Below, one piece after another: positions 1-8,287 of a stretch of DNA of 9,892 nt (position 1 is its first letter; the number at the start of each line of letters is the position of its first letter). The DNA is from Bacillota bacterium (GTDB lineage Bacteria; Bacillota_I; Bacilli_A; RFN20; CAG-826). The notes under the pieces were generated by a model. It worked only from the letters and a program-made list of their open reading frames with translations. It was not told where the DNA came from and did not search any database. Location: assembly GCA_003512585.1 (NCBI GenBank), contig DOQE01000029.1, positions 4,357 to 14,248 on the forward strand, given 5' to 3'. The position numbers and the translations under genes were made by a program.

Positions 1-2
1 CT

Positions 3-434
3 AGTTCTTCAATATCTGGTTCTAATGCTGGCTTGTTTTATGGCTTCTTGTTTTTAAGCAGTGGCTTTATTTCTTCTATTTTCTTATCAAGCAAAAATAA
101 GACTTTATATTGGGTGGGATTTGGTTTGCTTTTAGGTTTCCTTGCCGAATGCATTTATCTTTGTTGTCAGATTGGAGATCTTATAAAAAGTTTAGGAACT
201 CATGACATTTTAATTTCAAAAGGTGGGTACGTATTGCTTGTTATTTCTCTTGTTGTTGGCTTTATCTATGTTATTTTTTCCTTGTTTATAAATTATTTTC
301 TATCACTTCTAACTATTTTTATTAAGCCAAAGCAAAGTTTAGAAGAGAGGCTTAACGAAATAAATCAATTAAAAGAAAAAGGGCTTATTAGTTGTGATGA
401 AGCCGCTAAGATGAGAGAGGAAACCCTTAAATGA
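3..434 (+). CDS. Membrane protein with C-terminal SHOCT-like tail, 5'-partial
   Basis: The reading frame is open from the left edge and ends at the TGA at 432-434. There is no ATG and no ribosome binding site near the first possible start (TTG at 33), so the true start most likely lies outside the window. About 143 residues are visible. There are three or four hydrophobic segments: residues about 9-28, 34-55, and a long stretch at 74-107 that may be two helices. The last 33 residues are charged and predicted helical (EERLNEINQLKEKGLIS followed by DEAAKMREE). This matches the general pattern of SHOCT domains: a short helix, a Lys-Gly-Ile/Leu-Ile turn, then an acidic second helix, usually at the end of membrane or stress-related proteins. 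The stop overlaps the next start in an ATGA, which indicates translational coupling. The function is unknown. That it is a membrane protein is secure; the SHOCT assignment is by eye. Confidence 0.72.
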   Translation, partial: SSSISGSNAGLFYGFLFLSSGFISSIFLSSKNKTLYWVGFGLLLGFLAECIYLCCQIGDLIKSLGTHDILISKGGYVLLVISLVVGFIYVIFSLFINYFLSLLTIFIKPKQSLEERLNEINQLKEKGLISCDEAAKMREETLK

Positions 435-910
435 GCGGCTGCAAAATTGTTAAAACCATTTTTTCCGTTATAACCATAGCCTCCTTTGTTTTGTTGCTGA
501 CTCAATATAAAGCTGACTTGCTTTCTATTTGGTATTCGGACCCCAATTTAGCTAATACCGGTATTAGTTTCTCTGCTTCTATTAAATCTACTTATGGATC
601 TTTTTCTTTTTTGTTCTTTATTTTTGGTTTGTCTTTTCCTCTTATTGCTGCCTTTATTAACAACAAAACCGCATCACTAGTCCTTTCTAGTCTTTCCTTT
701 GCTTTCCTTATTCCTTATGTATTCGAATTGACTCAATATTATTTTGATACTTATATGTCGCTATCCTATAATGGATTAAGTTTAGCAAAATGCTCGCTAA
801 ACGATAATTATGTTATTGTCCTAGTAGGAGTTGGGCTTTTGCTAGTTTCTTCCCTAACCATATTCGTTTCTTCGATTTTTGCTAAAGAAAAACAAAATAA
901 TAATGAATAG
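431..910 (+). CDS. Hypothetical four-helix membrane protein
   Basis: This encodes 159 residues that I do not recognise as a named family. The ATG at 431 overlaps the preceding TGA by 4 bp. A good Shine-Dalgarno sequence (AGAGGA, 416-421) lies about 9 bp upstream, so the start is well supported. Hydrophobic segments fall at residues about 7-24, 58-76, 80-100 and 127-151. A polar loop of some 30 residues follows helix 1, a second polar loop lies between helices 3 and 4, and the C-terminus is Lys/Asn-rich. There is no cleavable signal peptide with a clear cleavage site; the first helix is more likely an anchor. A Cys sits at position 4 without a lipobox context. It ends inside the start of addB (8 bp overlap), so it is probably co-translated with the preceding membrane protein and with addB. 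No enzymatic motif is visible, and the link to AddAB may be positional only. Confidence 0.7.
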   Translation: MSGCKIVKTIFSVITIASFVLLLTQYKADLLSIWYSDPNLANTGISFSASIKSTYGSFSFLFFIFGLSFPLIAAFINNKTASLVLSSLSFAFLIPYVFELTQYYFDTYMSLSYNGLSLAKCSLNDNYVIVLVGVGLLLVSSLTIFVSSIFAKEKQNNNE

Positions 911-3242
911 AAAAAGGCTTTATGATAATTCAATTATTTTTGCTCCGGAAGAACAAAAATCTTTTTTCTTGTCTTATAGAAATGAATATCCGGATGTGGA
1001 TTTTAAAGTTCTGACATTAGAAGAAACCGAAAAACTATTTTTTTATTCTTACGATGACAGGGCTTTAGTTTATTTATTAAAAAAAGGGTATAGTTACGAT
1101 TATTCTACTAAATTATTGAGGATTCTTTCTAAAATGAAGCCTCATCATTCTTATTTGGATCCTTTTTTGCAAAAACAAAAACCGTTATTTGATGAACTTC
1201 TTTCTAAAGGTCTTCTCTATAATTTTTCTTGTCCTGAAGAATTTTTTAATGGGCGTAATTTAGTTGTATCAGGCTATGGTTCAACCGCCTACTTGTCGTC
1301 TTTATTAAAGGATTTGCCTAATATTGCATTGTCTTTTGATGATGATTTTGTTGGCGATGATAAAAAGCATTGCCTACTTACTTTTGAAGATTTGCATGAT
1401 GAACTTCACTATATTTGTTTAAAAATAATGGATTTATTGGAGAAAGGAGTCGACCCATCATTAATTTATTTATGCATGTGTCCTGCTTCTTTTTATGATG
1501 AACTAGAGATTTTTAAGGAAATTTATAATATTCCTTTTGCTATACCTTCTTCTTTATCTTTATTTAATTTGCCTTATGTAAAAAAAGCATATGAATTTTT
1601 ATCTAATCTTGATTCAATTGATCTAGACGATTTAAATAAGGCAATAGAATTAACTAAAGAATATCAGGATTCTCCTTCCTATAATGATTTTGCTTCTTCC
1701 TTGTTTTCTCTTTTTGATGAAAATTTAAGCAAAAATACTTATCTATCCGCTTTAAAAGCTAGGCTAAAAGAAAAGAAAAGAAAGAATACCTATAGAAGCG
1801 GGACCGTTAAGGTCACTTCTTCCTTTTTTGCACCCAAATCTTCTTATGCTTTTTATTTATGCTTTTCTTCTAAAGACGCATATAAAACCAGTAAAGAAGA
1901 TGGCTTGTTTCTAGATAATATGAAAAAGGAACTAGGCGTAGAAACTTCTTTAGAGGAAGGAAAAAGAAATAAAGAGGATTTGCTTTATATGCTTAAAACT
2001 GATTCGGTAAAAGATATTTGCATTCCCTTCTATTTCTTAGATACGGTCTTTTATATTTCTCCATTAAAGGAAGAATTAGATTTAAAAATAATAAATAACC
2101 CAACTCTTAATTATGAATATTCTTCCTTTTATGCTTGCTTTGAACTAGAAGCTTTAAAAGAGAAGAAAAGCAAATATTTAATTGATTCGCCTAGAATTTC
2201 CTCTTTATCAAAAATTGTAAACGAAAAGGAAAAATATAATCATGGCTATAAACATTTCATCGTTAAAAACGGGAATAAGACTTTTTCATATTCATCGCTA
2301 AATGAATATATTAAATGTCCTTTTGCCTATTATTGTGACAAGATTCTAAAACTTTCTAACTTCGAAGAAACAAACGCGATTTTATATGGGAATTTAGCTC
2401 ATGGAATTCTTTCTAGAATGTATGAACCTAGTTTTGATTTTTCTGTAACATTTAAAGAAGAGCTAGGCAAAATAAAGGAAAAGGGAATTTCTAGTTCTAC
2501 CGAACTAATATTAAATTTAGCCTACCCGTATATTGAAAAAACATATGAAAGTATTTTAGATTATGAAACTAGTTTGGTTTCCCCTTCCTTTAAAACAGAA
2601 TTTTCCTTAACTAAAAATTATGACCATAATTGTTTATATGGAAGAGTAGACAAGTCTATTATTTTTGGCGATAAAGATAAATATTATTTCATTATTGACT
2701 ATAAAACGGGTTCTAGTAATTTTGTTAAAGAAAATGTTCAATATGGACTCTCATTACAGCTGCCTATCTATTATATTCTTGCATCTAGTTCCCCTTTATT
2801 TAAAAACGCTAAACCGGCTGGACTATTTATTGCCAGCATTAAAGATGAGTCTACTTTTGATAAAGACGTATCAAAAACTTCCTCTTTATTTTCTTTAAAA
2901 GGAGTTGTTGCTACAAATGAGGTTAATTCTCTTGGTAATTTGGCTTATGTTTCCGGGATTAGTCTAAATAAAGATGGTAGTTTAAATAAAGGAAGTATAA
3001 AAAATATTATTTCTTTTTCTGATCTAGAAGAAATAAAGATGGTGGCGGAAGATAAAATAAAAGAAACTATTAAAAACGTTTCCGATTCTATTTTTCCTAT
3101 TTCGCCTCTTTCGTTTAAAAGCAATCCTCTTCCTTGCGAATGTTGTATCTATGGCGACATTTGTTTTCATAAAGAGAGCGATAAAAATATAGTGTTAAAA
3201 GAATCTACTGATCTAGATGAAGAAAATGAGGAGGAAGATTAA
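903..3242 (+). CDS. addB: AddB-like subunit of the AddAB helicase-nuclease (PD-(D/E)XK, Fe-S)
   Basis: This is probably the second subunit of AddAB, which resects double-strand DNA ends for RecA-dependent repair in the cytoplasm. The C-terminal part is a RecB-type PD-(D/E)XK nuclease: H500 (GNLAH), D583 (GRVD), D599-Y600-K601 (IIDYKTG) and Q619 (LQLPIYY). Four cysteines surround it in the AddB iron-sulfur staple pattern: C472 (YIKCPF), then C745, C748 and C754 (CxxC-x5-C). An extra C747 lies between them. The protein is 779 residues, against about 1,166 for B. subtilis AddB. The N-terminus shows no GxxxxGKT Walker A loop, so the vestigial helicase half appears strongly reduced. The C-terminus ends in a very acidic run. 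I chose the ATG at 903 over an in-frame TTG at 879; neither has a clear ribosome binding site, but the ATG overlaps the upstream stop as expected for coupling. The stop is 1 bp before addA, which strongly supports the assignment. Confidence 0.9.
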   Translation: MNRKRLYDNSIIFAPEEQKSFFLSYRNEYPDVDFKVLTLEETEKLFFYSYDDRALVYLLKKGYSYDYSTKLLRILSKMKPHHSYLDPFLQKQKPLFDELLSKGLLYNFSCPEEFFNGRNLVVSGYGSTAYLSSLLKDLPNIALSFDDDFVGDDKKHCLLTFEDLHDELHYICLKIMDLLEKGVDPSLIYLCMCPASFYDELEIFKEIYNIPFAIPSSLSLFNLPYVKKAYEFLSNLDSIDLDDLNKAIELTKEYQDSPSYNDFASSLFSLFDENLSKNTYLSALKARLKEKKRKNTYRSGTVKVTSSFFAPKSSYAFYLCFSSKDAYKTSKEDGLFLDNMKKELGVETSLEEGKRNKEDLLYMLKTDSVKDICIPFYFLDTVFYISPLKEELDLKIINNPTLNYEYSSFYACFELEALKEKKSKYLIDSPRISSLSKIVNEKEKYNHGYKHFIVKNGNKTFSYSSLNEYIKCPFAYYCDKILKLSNFEETNAILYGNLAHGILSRMYEPSFDFSVTFKEELGKIKEKGISSSTELILNLAYPYIEKTYESILDYETSLVSPSFKTEFSLTKNYDHNCLYGRVDKSIIFGDKDKYYFIIDYKTGSSNFVKENVQYGLSLQLPIYYILASSSPLFKNAKPAGLFIASIKDESTFDKDVSKTSSLFSLKGVVATNEVNSLGNLAYVSGISLNKDGSLNKGSIKNIISFSDLEEIKMVAEDKIKETIKNVSDSIFPISPLSFKSNPLPCECCIYGDICFHKESDKNIVLKESTDLDEENEEED
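3228..3234 (+). promoter_or_regulatory. Shine-Dalgarno of addA
   Basis: GAGGAGG lies 9 bp before the ATG at 3244 and sits inside the last codons of addB. It decides the addA start. An in-frame ATG at 3217 (and another at 3226) would add up to nine basic residues, but those starts lie upstream of this site. The protein starting at 3244 begins MAFTPDQNKAI, the usual beginning of AddA/UvrD-type helicases. Confidence 0.85.
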
Positions 3243-3243
3243 T

Positions 3244-6200
3244 ATGGCTTTTACTCCTGATCAAAATAAGGCAATTAATTTTGATAAAGGCAATTGTTTG
3301 GTGGCCGCTGGAGCCGGAAGCGGCAAAACTGCCGTTTTAAGTGAACGCGTTTTAACTTTAGTAAAAGAGAAAAAATGTAAATTAAACGAATTATTGATTT
3401 TAACTTTTACTAATAAAGCTGCCTTTGAAATGAAAGAAAGGATAAGAAAAAAACTTGCGTCTTGTCCCTTGACTAGAGATTCTTTAGATTATATTGATCA
3501 AAGCGATATTACGACTTTCGATGCCTTTGCATTGAACATTGCAACCAAATATTATTCTTTGATTGGCCTAGATTATCCACCTAGCTTAATTGATGAAAGT
3601 TTATTAGATGTATATAAAAACAAACAGTTGGACCAAATAATTGAAGAAAAAAGCCGACATTCCTTAATTGAAAAAGACGATTTTTATAAATTCAATGAAG
3701 CATATTTTGAAAAGAATTTTACAAAGTTAAAAGAAGCTGTTCTTTCTATTCTTAACCAAGCCTATTTAAAAGAAGATAAAGAAAAATACCTAAATGAATT
3801 GGTTATAAATTCAACTAGTCTTGAATTTGCAAATAGGAAGTATTCTGATTTGTATTATTTAGCTAAGGAATATTTAAATAATGCCAATTTGATATTAAAT
3901 GAATACGAAAATAGCTTTGCCTTGGATGCGGATAATCAATATCTAAGTTTGTTTTTAAATTGCAATAGCCTAGAAGAATTAGGAAAAGCTTTTGAGACTT
4001 CTAAATCTTTCACTAGGGTTGCAAAAGATTGGCAAATGAATGAAGAAGATAAAAAAGCTAGGGAAAAATTTAAAGATGAATTCAAGAAAGCCAAACCTCT
4101 TTTTGGCATTACTGCAAATAGTATTTATGAAGACCAATTAAAGACAAAACCTTATATGGAAACAATCGTTTCTATAGCTAAAGAATTAGACAAAAGGCTC
4201 GATAATTATAAAAAAGAAAATTCCTCATATTCCTTTTCCGATATATTTTCTCTAGCTAGAAAAATAATTTCCCTAAAAGAAGTAAATGAGCAATTAAGAA
4301 ACCATTATAAATACATCATGGTTGATGAATACCAAGATACAAGCGATTTGCAAGAGTCTTTATTAAATGCCTTATCTTCTAATAATGTTTTTGCCGTAGG
4401 CGATATAAAACAATCTATTTATAGATTTAGAAACGCGAATCCTCTTAACTTTAGCAACAAAATGGATAAGTTTTCTAGAAAAGAAAATGGAACATTAATT
4501 ACCCTTTCCTCTAATTTTAGGTCAAGAAGAGAAATCTTAGATGGCATTAATAAAATATTCGATCCAATAATGACTATAGATAGGGGTGGAGTTTCTTATA
4601 AAAACAATCAAGCATTAAATTTTGGCAATACCTCTTATAGCCCAAGCGAAAATGAATCAATATATGGAATTAAATGCCTTAGCTATAACAATAATAAAGA
4701 AGAAGTAGAAGACGTAGTTATAGAACAGGCAAGGCGAATTGCAGCTGATATTTTATCTAAAATCAATAAGCTAGAAGTTTTAGATAAAAATACTAACGCA
4801 ATGAGAAAGGCGACTTTTTCTGATTTTGCTATTTTAATTGATAAAAAAACTCAATTTGATAAATTTACAAAAGTTTTTTCTGACTACCATATTCCATTAA
4901 AAGTAACTTTTGATAGAAAAATTTCTTCATTTGATATAGTCGTTATTTTAAAAAATCTTCTTTCTTTAGTTTATGAATTAAGTAAAGAATCCATAGATCA
5001 AGTTAAACTAAAACATCTTTATGTTTCTCTTGCTAGGAGTCCTCTATTTCAAGAAAAGGATGAAGACATATATGCAAACGTCCTCTCTTCCTCTTATTTA
5101 GAAACAGCATTAATTAAAAAAGCAAAACAACTATCTAATAAATTAGGGCGACTTTCTTTATCGGAGATAGTAAAAGAAATTATAGTTTCTTTCCCTTTAT
5201 TAGATTCGTTATTAGTTGATGGAGAAAGCAAGGCCAATTTAGAACAAATTATAAATTTCTTAGCTAGGGCTAAGCAAAGTGAGTCTTTGGGCTATGAAGA
5301 AAATGATTATATAGATTATTTTGATTCTAGTTCGAAATATGGGACAAAAATTAGCGTTGATGAACCCGATGTATCTGGAAATCTAGTTTCTTTAATGAGT
5401 ATTCACGCCTCAAAGGGACTAGAATTTAAAATTGTTTATTTGCCTTGCTTAACTAGTTCGATAAAACAAAATTCTTCTCCAAAAGGCTATTTTCAAAAAT
5501 CTATAGGGTTAGCTTTGCCCACCCCTTCTTCTTTTACTCTTTACAAGACGAATATTTTGAATAGCCTTCCTTCTTATTATGAAAATAAGGAAGAAATTTC
5601 TGAAAAGATGAGATTATTTTACGTAGCTTGCACGAGGGCTGAAGAGTTACTTATTCCTCTAATTCCAAATTCAATTGATGAAAAATTATTAAATAACTCT
5701 TCCTTACTTTCTTTCTTTATGGAATCAAATTTTAAAATCGATTATGCAATAGATTTTGATTCGGAACAAAGAATTCAAGAAAGTGAATTAAAAGAAGAAA
5801 CAATTACTTTAAGAACTTTTAAGCCATCTATTGTCGAAGAAGCAATTCATCGTCCTTCTAAGCAAAGCTATTCTTTAGATTATAGTAAGATAGTTTATGG
5901 TGAACGAATGCATAGGTATATGGAATTAGTATCCTTTTCTAATAAAGACTTCTCTTTTATTCCTAACGAAAGTGAAAGAAAAAAGATAGAACGTGTTTTG
6001 TCTTTGCCAATATTTAATAATGTTTCCAAAGGTAAAAAATATTGTGAATATTCTTATTTTGATTCTTCTTCTAATACGCACGGAACAATTGATATGTTTG
6101 TTGTCTATGAAGACCATATAGATTTATTTGACTATAAATCTAACGATATTTTTGATCCTCTTTATGAAGAACAAGTAAAAACTTATGCTTCTTATTTAAA

Positions 6201-6276
6201 AAAAGCTTTTAAGAAAAAGGTAAATGGGTACCTTCTTTCCATTGGCCAAGGCGAACTAAGGGAAGTAAATATTTAA
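3244..6276 (+). CDS. addA: AddA, ATP-dependent helicase/nuclease subunit A
   Basis: This is the superfamily 1A 3'-5' helicase and nuclease subunit of AddAB, which unwinds and cuts DNA ends in double-strand-break repair. The UvrD/RecB motifs appear in order: Walker A GAGSGKT (23-29); motif Ia with LTFTNKAA; FDAFA; Walker B VDEYQDT (360-366); GDIKQSIYRFR (from 386); SNFRSRREIL (from 423); motif V MSIHASKGLEF (718-728); and motif VI FYVACTRAEE with R798. The C-terminal PD-(D/E)XK nuclease shows H890 (GERMH), D950 (GTIDMF), D963-Y964-K965 and Q977 (EEQVKTYASYL), so both activities look intact. The length is 1,010 residues, against about 1,230 in B. subtilis, with the loss spread over inter-motif regions. 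It starts 1 bp after the addB stop with a strong ribosome binding site. Identification is very secure; processing polarity and Chi recognition cannot be read from the sequence. Confidence 0.97.
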   Translation: MAFTPDQNKAINFDKGNCLVAAGAGSGKTAVLSERVLTLVKEKKCKLNELLILTFTNKAAFEMKERIRKKLASCPLTRDSLDYIDQSDITTFDAFALNIATKYYSLIGLDYPPSLIDESLLDVYKNKQLDQIIEEKSRHSLIEKDDFYKFNEAYFEKNFTKLKEAVLSILNQAYLKEDKEKYLNELVINSTSLEFANRKYSDLYYLAKEYLNNANLILNEYENSFALDADNQYLSLFLNCNSLEELGKAFETSKSFTRVAKDWQMNEEDKKAREKFKDEFKKAKPLFGITANSIYEDQLKTKPYMETIVSIAKELDKRLDNYKKENSSYSFSDIFSLARKIISLKEVNEQLRNHYKYIMVDEYQDTSDLQESLLNALSSNNVFAVGDIKQSIYRFRNANPLNFSNKMDKFSRKENGTLITLSSNFRSRREILDGINKIFDPIMTIDRGGVSYKNNQALNFGNTSYSPSENESIYGIKCLSYNNNKEEVEDVVIEQARRIAADILSKINKLEVLDKNTNAMRKATFSDFAILIDKKTQFDKFTKVFSDYHIPLKVTFDRKISSFDIVVILKNLLSLVYELSKESIDQVKLKHLYVSLARSPLFQEKDEDIYANVLSSSYLETALIKKAKQLSNKLGRLSLSEIVKEIIVSFPLLDSLLVDGESKANLEQIINFLARAKQSESLGYEENDYIDYFDSSSKYGTKISVDEPDVSGNLVSLMSIHASKGLEFKIVYLPCLTSSIKQNSSPKGYFQKSIGLALPTPSSFTLYKTNILNSLPSYYENKEEISEKMRLFYVACTRAEELLIPLIPNSIDEKLLNNSSLLSFFMESNFKIDYAIDFDSEQRIQESELKEETITLRTFKPSIVEEAIHRPSKQSYSLDYSKIVYGERMHRYMELVSFSNKDFSFIPNESERKKIERVLSLPIFNNVSKGKKYCEYSYFDSSSNTHGTIDMFVVYEDHIDLFDYKSNDIFDPLYEEQVKTYASYLKKAFKKKVNGYLLSIGQGELREVNI

Positions 6277-6277
6277 T

Positions 6278-7432
6278 TTGTCTTTTTATAAACAAAATAA
6301 TTTTCTTTATAGTAGAATTAAAGACGTGAAAGAAATAATTCCCGAACAAAAATATTTTGAGTTGCTAAAATCCTTAGGTACAAAAGTTGAATTGGATTAT
6401 TCTTTTTTATATTCCACTTATTGTTTTGCCTTGTCTGGATTAGATGAGATGAAAGATGATAATCCAATCGTCTCTTCAATGGGCGTTAACCAGGTATTGC
6501 TTACTATCTATTTGATTAATGAACATTCGTTTTATTTAAGAACCCATAAGCAATCAAATCTATCTAATTTAATTAAGGATGAAGAATATAAACAATTTAT
6601 AGCTTCCATTGCCGTGGATAAATATTTTACCAATGAACATCTAGCTTATAAGATGGGGACTTTGACTAGTAGATTTTCTCCTTTGATGTCTACTCTTGAT
6701 TTATATCTAAACTTTATTTTAGGAATGCTATCTAGATATAAAAAAGGGGACCCTAAGCAAACTTTATTGGTCGATATAATGAATAAAGGCTTTCAAATGG
6801 CTAAATGTGTGGCAACACTATTAGAAGGTGGATTTGAAACCGAGGCCTTTTCTACTTGGCGAACTTTGCATGAAAACGAGTGCATTTTGCATTGCTTAGT
6901 TAAATATGGGCAGCCTGTTATCGATAGATATTTGGCCCATATCCGCTATGGGGTGGCTTTTAGAGGCGGCATAAAATCAAAAGAAGAAACCGACGCCATC
7001 TTTATTGAAATCAAAGAAAATATGAAAGAAGTCGGACTAAAAAGCAAAGACATGAAGCGTTATATAGAATATGGCTGGCTTTTAGGGGTAAAAGATGTCA
7101 TGTCCCTTCCTAATTTTAAATTTAATTTCAGGGATGGGGTGGAAAAAGTTGCAGGTCTTTCTTCTTATTCGAAAGTATATGAGATGTCTAGTGAGATAGC
7201 CCATAGTTCCCCCTTGCTTATCTATTCAAAAAAAGATTATTTCTTTTCCATTACCTTGCTAAATCTATACGAATCTTTCTTTAGGCTAGAAAGGTTTTTC
7301 TCTTCTTTATATTTATCTAGTGTAAAAGAAGAAGAAAAATTACGTTATTTAAATCTAAGAAAGCTTTACTATGGAGAGCTTTTATCCGCCTATAACGAAC
7401 AAAAGGAAATTTTCTCTTCTCTTTCAAAATAG
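6278..7432 (+). CDS. DUF5677-like protein of unknown function
   Basis: This encodes 384 residues, probably soluble and mainly helical. The middle and C-terminal parts resemble the DUF5677 family: an Arg-x3-Glu helix (WRTLHENE, R195 and E199) preceded by a helix with GFETEAF, and a later SSEIAHSSP motif with H309. Family knowledge gives no settled biochemical role. The spaced R/E and H residues in helices are reminiscent of HEPN-type proteins, but I cannot show homology. The start is TTG at 6278, 1 bp after the addA stop, with only a weak GGGAAG about 12 bp upstream. An in-frame TAA at 6266 excludes a start further upstream, and the frame is fully coding from the TTG, so translation is probably coupled to addA. 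It lies between addA and an RpiR regulator. Its N-terminal 120 residues are not recognised. A later start (for example GTG near 6326) cannot be excluded. Confidence 0.72.
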   Translation: MSFYKQNNFLYSRIKDVKEIIPEQKYFELLKSLGTKVELDYSFLYSTYCFALSGLDEMKDDNPIVSSMGVNQVLLTIYLINEHSFYLRTHKQSNLSNLIKDEEYKQFIASIAVDKYFTNEHLAYKMGTLTSRFSPLMSTLDLYLNFILGMLSRYKKGDPKQTLLVDIMNKGFQMAKCVATLLEGGFETEAFSTWRTLHENECILHCLVKYGQPVIDRYLAHIRYGVAFRGGIKSKEETDAIFIEIKENMKEVGLKSKDMKRYIEYGWLLGVKDVMSLPNFKFNFRDGVEKVAGLSSYSKVYEMSSEIAHSSPLLIYSKKDYFFSITLLNLYESFFRLERFFSSLYLSSVKEEEKLRYLNLRKLYYGELLSAYNEQKEIFSSLSK

Positions 7433-7438
7433 ACAGTT

Positions 7439-8260
7439 ATGAATGATTCTGTAGCCGAATTAATAAAACAAAGCCATAAACAAGCAACTCCAAGCGAGAA
7501 AAGGATGGGGAAAAAACTACTTTCTTTGAACATGGATGAAGTGGTTTATATGTCCATTACCGAATTAAGCGAGAAGATTTCCTCTTCCGAAGCCACGATT
7601 CTTAGATATTGCCGCAAGCTTGGGTTTAAAGGATTCCAAGATTTTAAACTAGCTATTTCTAGAGATTTAGCCTTAAAAGAAAAAGAGGCCGATCTTTCTC
7701 CTACTTCTTTTTTCTTATCTAATATTTCAAAAGCCTTAGAAAAAGAAGCCGAGTCAATTGATGAAGAAGATATTGAAATTGTTTCTAATAAATTATTGTC
7801 TTCAAGAAAAATCGCAGCTTTTGGGGTAGGCAGTAGTCATGTTGCCCCAACTTTTTTAAAGCAAAGACTATTGGCGGTAGGGAAATATGTCATGGCTGAA
7901 GAATCAAGCCATTCCATGGCTGCCATTGCTTCAAATTTATCTAATAAGGATATTTGTATTCTTTTCTCTGTTACTGGTTCTACAAAAGATATTCTAGACG
8001 CGGCTAGATTAGCTAAGGCAAATTCTGCCTATATTGTTTCCATTACTTCTTATCCTTCTTCTCCACTTGGAAAGTTATCGGATATTATTTTAAGTAGTTG
8101 TACAAAAGAAGCCGCTCCATATAGAGGCGGTGTAACTCAAACCATGGGGCAACTTTTCATTGCTGGGTTGATTTCAGAAAAATGTTATTCAATGCTAGGC
8201 AAGGAAGGAGAAAAAATTGCCTCCAAAACTATTTCTAACTTTTCCGATAAGCTAATTTAA
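7439..8260 (+). CDS. MurR/RpiR-family transcriptional regulator
   Basis: This 273-residue DNA-binding regulator has the two-domain RpiR layout. The N-terminal HTH_6 domain covers about residues 1-76, with the helix-turn-helix around MSITELSEKISSSEATILRY (38-57) followed by the family hallmark CRKLGFKGFQDFK. The C-terminal SIS domain covers about 105-245, including GVGSSH (129-134) and the phosphosugar-loop-like FSVTGSTKDI (176-185). RpiR SIS domains typically bind sugar phosphates such as MurNAc-6-P, ManNAc-6-P or GlcNAc-6-P, which fits the kinase and nagA just downstream. The inferred role is control of the promoter at 8288-8316 through the palindrome at 8268-8282. The ATG at 7439 has no clear Shine-Dalgarno sequence but lies 6 bp after the upstream stop, and the N-terminal length is normal for the family. 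It is apparently transcribed with the upstream genes. Whether it represses or activates, and its exact ligand, are unknown. Confidence 0.95.
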   Translation: MNDSVAELIKQSHKQATPSEKRMGKKLLSLNMDEVVYMSITELSEKISSSEATILRYCRKLGFKGFQDFKLAISRDLALKEKEADLSPTSFFLSNISKALEKEAESIDEEDIEIVSNKLLSSRKIAAFGVGSSHVAPTFLKQRLLAVGKYVMAEESSHSMAAIASNLSNKDICILFSVTGSTKDILDAARLAKANSAYIVSITSYPSSPLGKLSDIILSSCTKEAAPYRGGVTQTMGQLFIAGLISEKCYSMLGKEGEKIASKTISNFSDKLI

Positions 8261-8267
8261 TTATATT

Positions 8268-8282
8268 TGAAAATAATTTTCA
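8268..8282 (+). promoter_or_regulatory. Palindromic operator candidate for the RpiR regulator
   Basis: TGAAAATAATTTTCA is a perfect 7-1-7 inverted repeat in the only real intergenic gap of the window. It lies 8 bp after the stop of the RpiR-type gene and 5 bp upstream of the -35 box of the kinase-nagA promoter. The GAAA/TTTC arms on a one-base centre suit a dimeric helix-turn-helix protein, and A/T-rich palindromes of this general type are common for RpiR regulators. Assignment to the adjacent regulator is inference. A one-base centre and almost pure A/T stem make a terminator unlikely. Confidence 0.6.
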
Positions 8283-8287
8283 TTTTA

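Noticed and set aside
33..35. TTG at 33 as the start of the first membrane protein
   Set aside because: The frame is open to the left edge, no Shine-Dalgarno precedes the TTG, and the codon is within a hydrophobic segment, so the gene most likely begins outside the window.
879..902. TTG at 879 as the addB start
   Set aside because: It has no ribosome binding site and would lengthen the overlap with the preceding gene to 32 bp. The ATG at 903 gives a normal short coupling overlap.
2665..2898. 77-codon + strand open frame inside addB
   Set aside because: It lies entirely within the conserved nuclease domain of addB in another frame, with no ribosome binding site of note and a composition typical of a shadow frame.
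7406..7414. Second GAAA-n-TTTC palindrome (GAAATTTTC) about 25 bp upstream of the RpiR start, a possible autoregulatory site
   Set aside because: It is short (4-1-4) and lies in coding sequence of the DUF5677-like gene (Lys-Glu-Ile-Phe codons). In such AT-rich DNA this is expected by chance, and no promoter is evident nearby.
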